The position numbers and the translations under genes are program-made. From Rhodospirillales bacterium (lineage in GTDB: Bacteria > Pseudomonadota > Alphaproteobacteria > Reyranellales > Reyranellaceae), in assembly GCA_009377525.1 (NCBI GenBank), contig WHTW01000014.1, positions 1 to 64,000 on the forward strand: a stretch of 64,000 nt of DNA, given 5' to 3'. Shown here one piece after another: positions 52,636 through 61,675 of the stretch (position 1 is the stretch's first letter; every line of letters begins with the position of its first letter). The notes beneath the pieces are model-generated. The model ran no database searches and had not been told where the DNA came from. It was given only the letters and a program-made list of their open reading frames with translations.

Positions 52636-54339
52636 CTATCGCCCACTGAGAATTGCGTCGGCGATCTTCTCGGCCGCCATCATCACTGGGAGGTTCGTGT
52701 TGGCAGAAGGCACCACCGGAAACACGGCCGTGTCGCATACCCGAAGGCCTTGTATGCCCTTGACGCGTCCCGCAGCATCGACGACCGCCATGGGATCGTC
52801 AGTCCGCCCCATGCGGCACGAGCATGAGGCATGCCAGATGCCGACGGTGCCCTCGCGCACGAAGGTTTCCATCTGCGCCTCATCCTCCAACACATCCTTC
52901 AGCGAGTGGGCATCGACAACAAAGTCCATCAGGAACTCACGCAGCGGCCTGGGCCCGTCGAGCAGCTTGGCCGCCAGGCCTGTGATGAGCCGGTTCCGAA
53001 TGTTCTTGGTGCCGAACTGGCGCACCTTGTCGCCCCAGATCGCGGGAAACGCGCCGATTGCGACTTTTTGCATGGCCGGATGCTGGTGCACCATGGCCAT
53101 CTTCCGCACTCCCTCCATGAGGCGGTCGAGGTCGCGCTTGTCGGAAAGCAAGTTGAACTCGACGACCGGTGCGTCCTGCCAGTCGGCTGTCTTCAATTTG
53201 ACCTCGCCGGTTTCGGAGTAGGTCTTGTTGACCCAGATAATCATCGAGCCGAACTGCTCGCCGACGGCATGCCAGAACGATTTGCTGCCGGCGGCGACGC
53301 ACATGTCCCCTTGGCGCGCGTTCTCGATGCCGGAAGTGTAGCGCAGCCCAACCAGCAGATGGCGCCGGGTGTGGCCCTTCATTCGGGCAAAGGGTGGGAG
53401 GAAGGCAGAAATGGCCACCGAGGGGTGGTCCATCAGACGCTGGCCGACACCTGGCAGCGCGTGGCGGACGTTGATGCCGAGGTCGTGCAAGTGTCCGACT
53501 GACCCGATCCCGGCGCGCAAAAGATGCGCTGGCGAGTGGATGGCGCCGCAGGACAGAAACACCTCGTTGGCCTTGAATTCGGTTTCCTTGCCCTCGATCC
53601 GTGCTTTGACACCGATACACTTCGTGCCTTCAAACAGCAATTCCGTGACTTGCGTGAGTGTCGAGATTCGCAGGTTCTCGCGCACGCGCGTCGTCGAATC
53701 GAGATAGCCGCTGGCGGCGGATACGCGCGTCTCGAATGCATTGGAGATCGTGATCGGAAAGTGCCCGTCGAGGAACTCGCCGTTCTGATCGGGAAGATAA
53801 GGATAGCCCGCGTCCTTGAATGCTTGGGCCATGGCCTTTGCATGCTCGCTCCAGAGATCGGGGAAGATGCGGCTCACCGAGATCCGCCCTTCTTTGCCAT
53901 GCAATGGACCATCGAAGTCCATGTCGCGCTCGACCTTCTTGAAATAACGCAGCACGCCTTCCCAGTTCCAGCCGGCGGCTCCCCGCTGTTCCCATTCGTC
54001 ATAGTCGGCAGGTGCGCCGCGGTTCGCCATCTGACCGTTGATTGAAGAGCCGCCACCGAGCACGCGGGCCTGCGTGTAAGGTCCGGTAGGCGGTCGATCT
54101 TGGTCGGGATTGTTGTGCGAGATCACCTGGGTGGTGACCCGGACGTCGGGCCAGGTGAAATTTGGATTCAGGTAGGCGAGGCCGGGATGGCTGTCGAGGA
54201 TCTCCGGCGGCACTTTGCCGGGCGGCGTATCCTGGCCGGCCTCACAAAGGAGGACCTGGTTGGAGCTCTTTGCGGAGAGCCGATTTGCCAGCACCGATCC
54301 AGCCGAGCCGCCGCCGACGATCAGATAGTCATGGATCAT
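52636..54339 (-). CDS. GMC-family FAD oxidoreductase (choline dehydrogenase-like)
   Basis: 567 residues. FAD-binding DYLIVGGGSAGSVLANRLS opens the protein; ARVLGGGSSINGQMANRG is GMC signature 1; signature-2-like GAIHSPAHLLRAGIG is near 270. The active-site histidine is in GIWHASCSCRMG, with SANTNLPVMMAAEKIAD at the C-terminus. It oxidises an alcohol; the substrate is unknown. It is the last gene of a three-gene operon (HAD-like, CoA-transferase, GMC) and overlaps the CoA-transferase by 4 bp. Confidence 0.92.
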   Translation of the reverse strand: MIHDYLIVGGGSAGSVLANRLSAKSSNQVLLCEAGQDTPPGKVPPEILDSHPGLAYLNPNFTWPDVRVTTQVISHNNPDQDRPPTGPYTQARVLGGGSSINGQMANRGAPADYDEWEQRGAAGWNWEGVLRYFKKVERDMDFDGPLHGKEGRISVSRIFPDLWSEHAKAMAQAFKDAGYPYLPDQNGEFLDGHFPITISNAFETRVSAASGYLDSTTRVRENLRISTLTQVTELLFEGTKCIGVKARIEGKETEFKANEVFLSCGAIHSPAHLLRAGIGSVGHLHDLGINVRHALPGVGQRLMDHPSVAISAFLPPFARMKGHTRRHLLVGLRYTSGIENARQGDMCVAAGSKSFWHAVGEQFGSMIIWVNKTYSETGEVKLKTADWQDAPVVEFNLLSDKRDLDRLMEGVRKMAMVHQHPAMQKVAIGAFPAIWGDKVRQFGTKNIRNRLITGLAAKLLDGPRPLREFLMDFVVDAHSLKDVLEDEAQMETFVREGTVGIWHASCSCRMGRTDDPMAVVDAAGRVKGIQGLRVCDTAVFPVVPSANTNLPVMMAAEKIADAILSGR

Positions 54340-55571
54340 GTTTGCCTTCGCGAGCTGGCGGCCTCTGCCCCAAAGGCTCCAGCGGCTGCGACCTTTTCAA
54401 AGGCGAGAGCGTTCCAGCCGAGCCATTCGGAGAGGATCTCCGCGGTATGCTCGCCAAGGAGAGGAGGCGGTGTTGACGGCGCCGGAGCCTGGTCTTCGAA
54501 GCGGATGGGGCGCGCTATGAAACGTACGTCGCCCGAGACGCGGTGTGGCACGGATTGGACCATGCCGCGTTCGACCAGTTGAGGTGCTTCGCAGACTTCG
54601 CTGACCTGTTTGATGGAGCCGGCAGGAATTCCGGCAATTCGAAGCGCATCCAACCATTGCGCGCGTGTCCGCGCAGCGAAGATCGGCGTCAGTATATCCA
54701 CGAGGTTCGCTCTGTTGGCAGCACGTTTCGGCGCCGCATCAAAGCGTGGATCGGATTCGAGGTCCTTGCGGTCAATGACGTCGCAAAAAAGGCCCCAGAA
54801 CTTGTCGTTCGCGACGCCGACGTTGATCCACTCGTCACTTGCCTCGAACGTCTCATATGGGCTGATGGTCGGGTGTACATTTCCACGACGTTTCGGACTT
54901 TCTCCAGACGCGAAATACACGCCGGCATTGAAGGTGAGCAGGGACGCCATCGCATCCAACATCGATACGTCGATCCTGCCGCCAACCCCCGTACGTTCGC
55001 GCTTCATCAAGGCCGCGAGAACCGACTGCGACGCATAGAGACCGGTAACGAGGTCGGCGATTGACGTCCCGACCTTCATGGGCGGGCCATTCGGATCGCC
55101 GGTAATGTCCATGACGCCGGATTCGCCCTGGAGAATCAGGTCGTACCCGGGTCGTTCTGCGTCGGGACCGGTGCGACCAAAGCCTGTGATGCTGCACTGA
55201 ATGAGACGCGGGTTCAGCCGTCGCAGCGCCTCGTAACTCAGCCCCCATTTGTCGAGTGTGCCGGGACGAAAGTTGTCGATCACGACATCGGCCACGCCGG
55301 CCAGAGCAAGGGCGACGTCGCGACCAGCGGGTGACTTCAGGTCAATTGTGCAGCTGCGCTTGTTGCGATTGACCGAGAGAAAGTAGGCGCTCTCACCTCC
55401 TATGAACGGCGGCCCGTAGCGGCGACTTTCGTCGCCGCTACGCGGGTCCTCGATCTTGACGACGTCCGCACCAAGATCACCGAGGTGCATGGTCGCAAAC
55501 GGTCCCGACACGACCCGGCACAGGTCGAGCACCTTGATGCCCGCGAGCGGCTCCGTTTCAGACAATCGCAT
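54336..55571 (-). CDS. class III CoA-transferase (CaiB/BaiF family)
   Basis: 411 residues. LAGIKVLDLCRVVSGPFAT, LGADVVKIEDPRSGDESR, SVNRNKRSCTIDLKSPAG and YDLILQGESGVMDITG (with the catalytic aspartate in GYD) are diagnostic of formyl-CoA/carnitine CoA-transferase relatives. It moves CoA between carboxylic acids in the cytoplasm. It overlaps the HAD-like gene by 14 bp and the GMC gene by 4 bp, so all three probably act on one compound. Confidence 0.92.
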   Translation of the reverse strand: MRLSETEPLAGIKVLDLCRVVSGPFATMHLGDLGADVVKIEDPRSGDESRRYGPPFIGGESAYFLSVNRNKRSCTIDLKSPAGRDVALALAGVADVVIDNFRPGTLDKWGLSYEALRRLNPRLIQCSITGFGRTGPDAERPGYDLILQGESGVMDITGDPNGPPMKVGTSIADLVTGLYASQSVLAALMKRERTGVGGRIDVSMLDAMASLLTFNAGVYFASGESPKRRGNVHPTISPYETFEASDEWINVGVANDKFWGLFCDVIDRKDLESDPRFDAAPKRAANRANLVDILTPIFAARTRAQWLDALRIAGIPAGSIKQVSEVCEAPQLVERGMVQSVPHRVSGDVRFIARPIRFEDQAPAPSTPPPLLGEHTAEILSEWLGWNALAFEKVAAAGAFGAEAASSRRQT

Positions 55572-56259
55572 CAGCGAGGTCTTTCATGGTTGGGACCAGA
55601 ATGTCTGGCTGGTGAGGGGTTTCGCCGAACGGGCGGTTCCGTCGATCGATGAAGGCCGTGCGCATGCCGGCCGACTTCGCGCCTATGCAGTCGAATGCGT
55701 GGTTGGCGACGAAGAGGATCTGGTCGGGCTTGAGACGACATAGCTCGGTCGCCTTGGTGTAAGTGGCGACGTGCGGCTTGAAGGAGTTGGCTTCCGCGAT
55801 CGAGATCACCTTGTCGAATGGAACTTTGTGGTATTGCTTGGCTGTCTCGAGCATGTCGGGATCGCCGTTCGAGAGCACGACAAGCCGGTATTTGGTGCGG
55901 AGTCTGGAGAGTGCCTCCGGCACCTCGGGAAACGGCTTCAGCTTCTCGATTTCGCTGACGAGATATTGAACCTCGTCTTTCGTGTAGCTGATGCCGGCGC
56001 GATCCATGACATGAGCGACGGCGCGGTGGCCGATCTCACGATAGGGCGTGTGCTCGCGATGGAGCAGGGCGTCGATCATCGAATTCTCGAAGTGCGTGCG
56101 GCGCCACCACGTTACGAAAGAATTCGGGCTGCCCTTCCAGCCCTTCTTTTGAAGGAACGGAGTCGCAATGGCGGTGAGGCCACCTTGCATGTCGACCACC
56201 GTCCCATACTGGTCGAACATGCAAACCTTGACGTTTTGCTTGATCGCATCGGTGCTCAT
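55558..56259 (-). CDS. haloacid dehalogenase type II-like hydrolase
   Basis: 233 residues from ATG 56259, with GGAG 8-9 bp upstream. The HAD nucleophile is D16 in MFDQYGTVVD, motif II is VVLSNGDP, the lysine is in SFKPHVATY and FVANHAFDCIGAKSAGMRTA is motif III, matching L-2-haloacid dehalogenases (FDAYGT type). It could release halide from a haloacid or act on another ester or phosphate. It is first in the operon and divergent from a LysR regulator. Confidence 0.9.
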   Translation of the reverse strand: MSTDAIKQNVKVCMFDQYGTVVDMQGGLTAIATPFLQKKGWKGSPNSFVTWWRRTHFENSMIDALLHREHTPYREIGHRAVAHVMDRAGISYTKDEVQYLVSEIEKLKPFPEVPEALSRLRTKYRLVVLSNGDPDMLETAKQYHKVPFDKVISIAEANSFKPHVATYTKATELCRLKPDQILFVANHAFDCIGAKSAGMRTAFIDRRNRPFGETPHQPDILVPTMKDLADAIV

Positions 56260-56339
56260 GGGCGTCTCCTGACGTGTCCGAGTAGCCAACTGGTCGTACG
56301 CTTCTTGTCCATATCCGCTAAATGGATTTGTCTTCTCCA

Positions 56340-56360
56340 ATTATTTGTTCTATGAATAAT
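56340..56360. promoter_or_regulatory. possible LysR-type operator between the HAD-like operon and its regulator
   Basis: A 21-bp dyad: ATTATT, 9 bp, AATAAT (56340-56345 and 56355-56360). It lies 14 bp before the regulator start and 80 bp before the HAD-like start, in the only AT-rich patch of the gap. LysR proteins commonly bind such AT-rich interrupted dyads. Confidence 0.4.
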
Positions 56361-56373
56361 AGGGGATGGGGCC

Positions 56374-57273
56374 ATGTCGCTTCGCTCGGTCGATCTGAAT
56401 CTGTTGGTGGCTTTGGACGCGTTGCTTTCGGAGCGGCACGTCACGAGGGCATCCGAGCGCGTTGGGCTGAGCCAGCCCGCCATGAGCAATGCTCTCAATC
56501 GCCTGCGCGGAATGTTCGGCGACGAGCTTCTTGTCCGCACATCGACTGGGATGCAGCCAACACCGCGCGCGATTGAGCTCGCCGAGCCCCTGCGGCAGTT
56601 GTTGCGGCAAGTGGAGCGTGTACTCGAGAGCGACGCCGGTTTCGACCCGGGGAAGTCCGAGCGGACATTCACGATCCGGATGTCCGATATCCTTGCCTTT
56701 CTCATGCTACCGCCGCTATTGGCCCGAAAGCCGGCAGTTTCGCGCATGGCGTACAACATCCTGCACCTTCCGCCGGCGGATACCGTCGAGGCGCTCGAGC
56801 GAGATGAGATCGACGTCGCGATCAGCATGGGGCTTGATCACTCAAATTCAATCCGAACCGAAAAGGTGCTCACAGATCGGATGGTCTGCGTGATGCGTGC
56901 GTCGCACCCGATTGCAGGACGGCCACTGACCTTCGAGACCTTCATGGCCCAGGACTATGCCAAGCAGTCGATGAGTCCGACCGACATGCGGTTTGTCGAC
57001 AACGTGTTGGCAGACATGGGGCACAAGCGGCGCATCGTGCTGAATGTGCCGCACTGGCTTGTCGTCCCGCATGTACTCAAGCGGACCGACCTGCTGTTCG
57101 TCATGCCCGGTCGCCTCGCTGCCGCGTTGAACGACGATGAGCTGCGGGCCTTCGACCTGCCGTTCGATTCTGCGCCGTTCGATTGGATGATGTATTGGCA
57201 TCGCCGCTACGACCAGAGCAACGCAAACCGTTGGCTTCGTGAGGAACTCCGGCGGGTGTGCGCTGCGCTTTGA
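56374..57273 (+). CDS. LysR-family transcriptional regulator
   Basis: 299 residues. The HTH LNLLVALDALLSERHVTRAS, then VGLSQPAMSNALNRLRGMF, resembles the NodD/PcpR-like branch, and the effector domain has FTIRMSDILAFLMLPPLLA. ATG 56374 is preceded by AGGGG. It is divergent from the HAD-CoA-transferase-GMC operon, so it most likely controls that operon. The convergent two-gene TPP enzyme operon ends 62 bp downstream. Confidence 0.9.
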   Translation: MSLRSVDLNLLVALDALLSERHVTRASERVGLSQPAMSNALNRLRGMFGDELLVRTSTGMQPTPRAIELAEPLRQLLRQVERVLESDAGFDPGKSERTFTIRMSDILAFLMLPPLLARKPAVSRMAYNILHLPPADTVEALERDEIDVAISMGLDHSNSIRTEKVLTDRMVCVMRASHPIAGRPLTFETFMAQDYAKQSMSPTDMRFVDNVLADMGHKRRIVLNVPHWLVVPHVLKRTDLLFVMPGRLAAALNDDELRAFDLPFDSAPFDWMMYWHRRYDQSNANRWLREELRRVCAAL

Positions 57274-57335
57274 CGACCCGAACTCGGTGGCACCCAAACT
57301 CCGCCAATGACGTTGTCGTAGCGTTTCATGCAGGG

Positions 57336-57938
57336 TCACTCGAGAGCTGCTGGCCCAAGCAACGCACGCCTGAAGCGATCCTTGAGGTACGAGCCGTCCC
57401 GCGGCGGTAGGACACGAGGACCCGTTTGAAGACTGACTTTGACTTGGGCGAGTAGGAGCCTATCGCAGCGGTAGACAGCTTCAGCAAGTGCCTCCGTTTC
57501 TTGCTCCGTCGTCACCAAAACGGTCGCTGGGAAGCCACACGCAGTGGCAACCCCCGTGATGCTGGTGCCGTATTGCGTATGGGTCGGCTGACCACCGGTC
57601 TCCTGATAGACCTCATTGTCGATGACGACGATGCTCAAATTCTTCGGCTGCTTGGCGGCGATAGTCGCGAGGCAGCCAAGTTGCATCATAAGTTCGCCAT
57701 CGCCTGTTATCACCAATACCGGGCGAGCGGGCTGGGCAAGCGCAAGACCCAACCCGACCATATTTGCCGAACCCATTGCATTCCAAAGCGGGAACGTCAG
57801 ATCGCCGTCGCCGACGGCTGTGCAATCCCAAACGGTCGAGCCGCACCCGGCGATAACAAGAGCGTCTTCGCGACGAGCGAGAAGCGTCTTCGTGACCCAT
57901 CGGCGGTCAAGCCGCTGATCGCTACCAAGTTTGTCCAT
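57336..57938 (-). CDS. TPP-dependent decarboxylase, beta-like subunit (sulfopyruvate decarboxylase-like)
   Basis: 200 residues from ATG 57938, sharing one base with the alpha-subunit stop (TGATG). The TPP/Mg motif runs from GDGELMMQLGCLATIA to NLSIVVIDNE (GDG, then N). WNAMGSANMVGLGLALAQP precedes it. Split alpha and beta subunits of this size are known for sulfopyruvate decarboxylase (ComD/ComE) and phosphonopyruvate decarboxylase relatives. Substrate is uncertain, since no coenzyme M or sulfonate genes are visible. Confidence 0.85.
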   Translation of the reverse strand: MDKLGSDQRLDRRWVTKTLLARREDALVIAGCGSTVWDCTAVGDGDLTFPLWNAMGSANMVGLGLALAQPARPVLVITGDGELMMQLGCLATIAAKQPKNLSIVVIDNEVYQETGGQPTHTQYGTSITGVATACGFPATVLVTTEQETEALAEAVYRCDRLLLAQVKVSLQTGPRVLPPRDGSYLKDRFRRALLGPAALE

Positions 57939-58525
57939 CACGGTTTTGCTTTCGTAAAGGTCTTGGCACCGAGCATGCGTTGCGACACGAGCACCGCGAC
58001 CCGCCGTCCAGCGCCGTAGGCCAGCTGGCAAGCCGCGCGCATCACTTCCGCTGCCTCGTCCTGCCGCTCGAGATCCAGCACAGCGAAATCAAAGAGTTCG
58101 AAGCATCCTCGCGCTGCCTTACCCATGGGGACTTGCCAGGGGCTGAACTCACCCCATACGCCGCGCATTGTCACGACCATCACGCAGGGGATCGTACAAA
58201 CGGAGAGCAACGAAAATGCGTTGACGCAGTTACCCACGCCGCTGGATTGAATCAGCATTGCTGCGCGATTGCCGCCGAGCCATGCGCCCGCGATCAGCAT
58301 CACTCCCTCTTCTTCTGTGGTGAGCGGAGTGGCAATCATGTCTGCAGCCTTGGCGCACTTCTCAATCAGCGGCGCCAACCCGCTATCCGGCAAATACGGA
58401 ATCTGTCGGACGTCGAATTCGCGAAGAACATCAAAAGTTTGCTCGAACCAGGGTACGTCGGTGGCCGCGGATGGTGGCGATTTTCCCTGCGGCAAGGTGG
58501 TATTGACTGTTTGCTTCGCGTTCAT
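57938..58525 (-). CDS. TPP-binding alpha-like subunit (sulfopyruvate decarboxylase-like)
   Basis: 195 residues from ATG 58525; GGAG lies 12 bp upstream. LREFDVRQIPYLPDSGLAPL, then TTEEEGVMLIAGAWLGGNRA, contains the TPP-activating glutamate region, followed by AMLIQSSGVGNCVNAFSLL. This is the N-terminal pyrimidine-binding half of a TPP enzyme, complementing the next gene. The pair should form an alpha-beta decarboxylase of a 2-oxo acid. A remnant of a TctC-like receptor lies upstream on the same strand. Confidence 0.85.
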   Translation of the reverse strand: MNAKQTVNTTLPQGKSPPSAATDVPWFEQTFDVLREFDVRQIPYLPDSGLAPLIEKCAKAADMIATPLTTEEEGVMLIAGAWLGGNRAAMLIQSSGVGNCVNAFSLLSVCTIPCVMVVTMRGVWGEFSPWQVPMGKAARGCFELFDFAVLDLERQDEAAEVMRAACQLAYGAGRRVAVLVSQRMLGAKTFTKAKP

Positions 58526-58724
58526 TCGTTGCCGAACTCCTTGCAGGGCGGCGACACGTCGTTTGTCAGATTCAACGACGTGTAGGCCACCCGTCCTTTC
58601 CAGGATGTGCACGATTCTGATTTGACGAAGCTCTTCAGTAAGCGCCAATGGCTTTCCAGTATGAGCCTATTGGCGCAATCAATGAGAGACTCGCGGGAGT
58701 ACTTGGCCGCCCAACGAACGTCTG

Positions 58725-58895
58725 GTCGGCTCGGACTCCAAGGGTCGTGGCGACCCCACACCAACGCGTTGTTTCCTTTCTCACGAAGGTGTCCAATTCG
58801 GAGTCAGGCACGGTGCCGGCTTCGGCGCCAGGTTGCTTCCAAAGCTTGGCGATGTCCGGCGCGGCTAATGCCCGCCTAATGCTGCGCGCAGTTCT
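58725..58895 (-). pseudogene. 3' remnant of a Bug/TctC solute-binding protein gene
   Basis: The frame reads ALAAPDIAKLWKQPGAEAGT and ELDTFVRKETTRWCGVATTL, ending GVRAD, then continues open without the usual stop. Bug receptors end with ALxxPDIxxRLxxxGxEx, ExFxxFxxxExxRWxxVVxxAGI. So only the last 60 codons of such a gene remain. It lies in the 537-bp gap (58526-59062) between the TPP enzyme operon and cfa, where nothing else is recognised. Confidence 0.5.
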
Positions 58896-59062
58896 CGATG
58901 ATGGGCTGTGGTGTTCCCTGGCCACACCCAAAAGGCATACCAAGTTCCGGCATCAAGGTGTGGCCCACCTGAAACTAACCGTCGGCTCGCCGGCGTCGCG
59001 GAGAGTGATGTCGTCGTTTGCACCAAACGGAAGAGCGTCGCGGACAGGCCGACGCGATTCCT

Positions 59063-60301
59063 TCACTCCGCCGCCATGGATCGCGTGACCGTGATGCCCT
59101 TCTCGGCATCGAGCATGTAGTCGCGCGTCAGCGGCACCGCGTCCTGTTTCTTGGCGAGCTGGAGCTGGAAGACCATCTGGTTCATGTACCGGAACGCCAC
59201 CTCGCAGGCCGCGAGATAGAACTCCCACATGCGGCAGAAGCGGTCGTCGTAGCCCGCGAGCTGCTTGATCCGCTCGCGGTTGGCAAGGAAGCGCCGGCGC
59301 CAGTGGCGCAGGGTCTCGGCGTAGTGCAGCCGCAGGATCTCCATGTCGGTGACCCACAGGCCGACCTTTTCGATCGCGGTCAGCACCTCCGACAGGGCAG
59401 GGGTGTAGCCGCCGGGGAAGATGTACTTGCGCAGCCAGGTGTTGGTGCCGCCCGGCGGTTCCATGCGGCCGATCGAATGCAGCAGCATGACGCCGTCGTC
59501 GGCCAGAAGCTCCTTCACCTTGGTGAAGAACTCGACGTAGTGGGCCGAGCCGACATGCTCGAACATGCCGACCGAGACGATGCGGTCGTAGCGGCCGGGC
59601 TCCCTGCGATAGTCGAGCAGCTTGAAGCGCACACGGTCGGCGACGCCGCCCTCGAGCGCGCGCCGGCACGAGACGGCGTGCTGTTCCTTGGAAAGGGTGA
59701 CGCCCGTCACGTCGACGCCGAACTGCTGGCTGAGGAAGAGGCCCATGCCACCCCAGCCCGAGCCGATGTCCAAGACCTTCTGGCCGGGCTGCAGCAGCAT
59801 CTTGGCGGCGATGTGCTGCTTCTTGTCGAACTGGGCCTGCTCCAGCGGCTCCTCACCGGTCTTGAAATAGGCGCAGGAATACTGCCGGTCGCGATCGAGG
59901 AAGAAGTCGTAGAGCTGGTCCTTGAGGTCGTAGTGATGAGCGACGTTGCGCTCGGCCCGCCCGATCGGATTGTACTGCTCCAGGAAGCGCAGCCAGCGCT
60001 GCAGGGCATACGACCACTTCACCGTGGGCGTCGATTCGAGGGCCGCCATGTTGCGGCCGATCAGATCGAGCAGGTCGTAGATGTCGCCGTCCTCGACCGT
60101 CAGCTTGCCGTCCATGTAGGCTTCGCCCAGCGCCAGCCGCGGCCGCAGCGCCAGTCTTGTTCCGGTCCACCGGTCATGTATTCGCAATGTGACGGCCGGG
60201 CCGGGACGCGCACCCTCTATGCGATGCGATCTGCCGGCTGCATCGATGACGGTGAGCTGGCCTTCGCCCACAACACGAGCGAGAACCCGAGCTAACAACA
60301 T
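59063..60301 (-). CDS. cfa: cyclopropane-fatty-acyl-phospholipid synthase
   Basis: 412 residues. The SAM-binding motif VLDIGSGWGGMGLFLSQQFG is near the middle; preceding it are NVAHHYDLKDQLYDFFLD and YSCAYF, and following it are VGMFEHVGSAHY and YIFPGGYTPALSEV, all hallmarks of Cfa synthases. The enzyme methylates double bonds of membrane phospholipid acyl chains using SAM. The start ATG 60301 is the first in frame. It is divergent from the iron-binding-protein gene. Confidence 0.95.
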   Translation of the reverse strand: MLLARVLARVVGEGQLTVIDAAGRSHRIEGARPGPAVTLRIHDRWTGTRLALRPRLALGEAYMDGKLTVEDGDIYDLLDLIGRNMAALESTPTVKWSYALQRWLRFLEQYNPIGRAERNVAHHYDLKDQLYDFFLDRDRQYSCAYFKTGEEPLEQAQFDKKQHIAAKMLLQPGQKVLDIGSGWGGMGLFLSQQFGVDVTGVTLSKEQHAVSCRRALEGGVADRVRFKLLDYRREPGRYDRIVSVGMFEHVGSAHYVEFFTKVKELLADDGVMLLHSIGRMEPPGGTNTWLRKYIFPGGYTPALSEVLTAIEKVGLWVTDMEILRLHYAETLRHWRRRFLANRERIKQLAGYDDRFCRMWEFYLAACEVAFRYMNQMVFQLQLAKKQDAVPLTRDYMLDAEKGITVTRSMAAE

Positions 60302-60397
60302 TGCCGTACCTTCGGGGCGGTTCGTGTACCCAGTCGAAATGTTAATCCAGATGGCAATTTCAAGGCAAAGGTGCCGATATTCCCCTGCGAATGACTG

Positions 60398-60462
60398 TGA
60401 AAATCAATTCAATGGCAATTGCGTCGCAACATCACCGGTGCTAGCAAAGCTAGTGAAAATCA
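60398..60462. promoter_or_regulatory. repeated TGAAAATCA element upstream of the iron-binding-protein gene
   Basis: TGAAAATCA occurs at 60398-60406 and again at 60454-60462, the second inside GTGAAAATCAC; a CTAGC-AAA-GCTAG hairpin (60441-60453) lies between. The gap is AT-rich. Repeated short elements here suit an iron-responsive regulator site (Fur, Irr or RirA class), but the match to any consensus is weak. Confidence 0.3.
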
Positions 60463-60481
60463 CTCGCAATGGAGAATGACC

Positions 60482-61675
60482 GTGAAGCGTCGTGCAGCCC
60501 TCAAGACCGGTTTGGCCTTCGGTGCAGGCGTCCTCATCCTCCGCCGTGTGGAGGCGCAGGGTGCCACCCTCAACCTCTATTCGGCGCGCCACTACAACAC
60601 TGACGAGGCGCTCTACAGCAACTTCTCCGACCTGAGCGGTGTGAAGATCAACCGCATCGACGCCGAGCCCGATCCGCTGGTCGAGCGGCTCAAGGCCGAG
60701 GGCGACAAGAGCCCGTGCGACATCCTCATCACTACGGACGCCGGCCGCATCGAGCGCGCCCGCCAGATGGGCCTGCTGCAGCCGGTGGCGTCGGAGGTGC
60801 TGACCAAGTCGGTGCCGGCGCATCTGCGCGATCCGGACAACAACTGGTTCGGCTTCTCCAAGCGCGCGCGCGTGATCATGTACAACAAGGAGAAGGTGTC
60901 GGCGGCCAACGCGCCCAAGAACTACGAGGACCTCGCCGATCCCAAGTGGAAGGGCAAGCTGCTGATCCGCACGTCGGGCCACATCTACAACCAGTCGCTG
61001 GTGGGCTCGCTGCTGGCCGCCAACGGCCCGCAGAATACCGAGGCCTGGGCCAAAGGCGTCGCGGCCAACCTGGCACGCCCGCCGCGCGGCGGCGACACCG
61101 ACCAGATCAAGGGTGTCGCGGCCGGCGAGGCCGAACTCTGCGTGTCCAACACCTACTATTACGTCAACCTCATGCGCTCCAAGAAGCCGCAGGATCGCGA
61201 GGTCGCGGCCAAGGTGGGGGTGATCTTCCCCAACCAGGCCAACCGCGGCACCCATGTCAACATCAGCGGCGGCGCCGTGGCGCGCTACGCGCCCAACAAG
61301 GCGGCGGCCGTGAAGTTCCTGGAATATCTCGTGTCGCCGCAGGCCCAGAACTATTTCGCCGAGGGCAACTCGGAGTATCCGGTGGTGGCCAGCGTCGAGC
61401 TGTCGCCCGAGCTGAAGTCGCTCGGCACCTTCAAGGAAGACCAGCTCAACGCCCGCGTCTTCGCGCAGAACAACGCCGAAGCGCTGAAGATCATGGACCG
61501 CGCGGTCCGGAAGAATATGACGTGCCTTAACGCCGTCGCGCCGCAATCGCGCGGCTCAGCACGATCACCGGCGCCAACGACACCACGACGATCACGATCG
61601 AGCCCACCGCGGCCTGGGCCAGCCGCTCGTCGGAGGCGAAGCGGTAGACGCCGATCGCCAGCGTATCGAGATTGA
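60482..61675 (+). CDS. Fe(III)-type ABC transporter substrate-binding protein
   Basis: 397 residues from GTG 60482, with GGAG 7 nt upstream (ATG 60476 is too close to it). An N-terminal signal (KRRAALKTGLAFGAGVLILR, cut after VEAQ) is followed by LNLYSARHYNTDEALYSNFS, TTDAGRIERARQMGLLQPV, VIMYNKEKVSAANAPKNYED and NTYYYVNLM (the tyrosine pair of FbpA-type ferric-binding proteins). The natural end should be near LKIMDRA (about 61500); instead the frame runs some 50 low-complexity arginine-rich codons into the convergent permease gene. That suggests a lost stop, a frameshift or a sequencing error. No ATPase gene is in the window. Confidence 0.88.
   Translation: MKRRAALKTGLAFGAGVLILRRVEAQGATLNLYSARHYNTDEALYSNFSDLSGVKINRIDAEPDPLVERLKAEGDKSPCDILITTDAGRIERARQMGLLQPVASEVLTKSVPAHLRDPDNNWFGFSKRARVIMYNKEKVSAANAPKNYEDLADPKWKGKLLIRTSGHIYNQSLVGSLLAANGPQNTEAWAKGVAANLARPPRGGDTDQIKGVAAGEAELCVSNTYYYVNLMRSKKPQDREVAAKVGVIFPNQANRGTHVNISGGAVARYAPNKAAAVKFLEYLVSPQAQNYFAEGNSEYPVVASVELSPELKSLGTFKEDQLNARVFAQNNAEALKIMDRAVRKNMTCLNAVAPQSRGSARSPAPTTPRRSRSSPPRPGPAARRRRSGRRRSPAYRD

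Noticed and set aside
60441-60453. CTAGC-AAA-GCTAG as a terminator or attenuator
   Set aside because: The stem is only 5 bp with no T tract; it is mentioned only as part of the regulatory gap.
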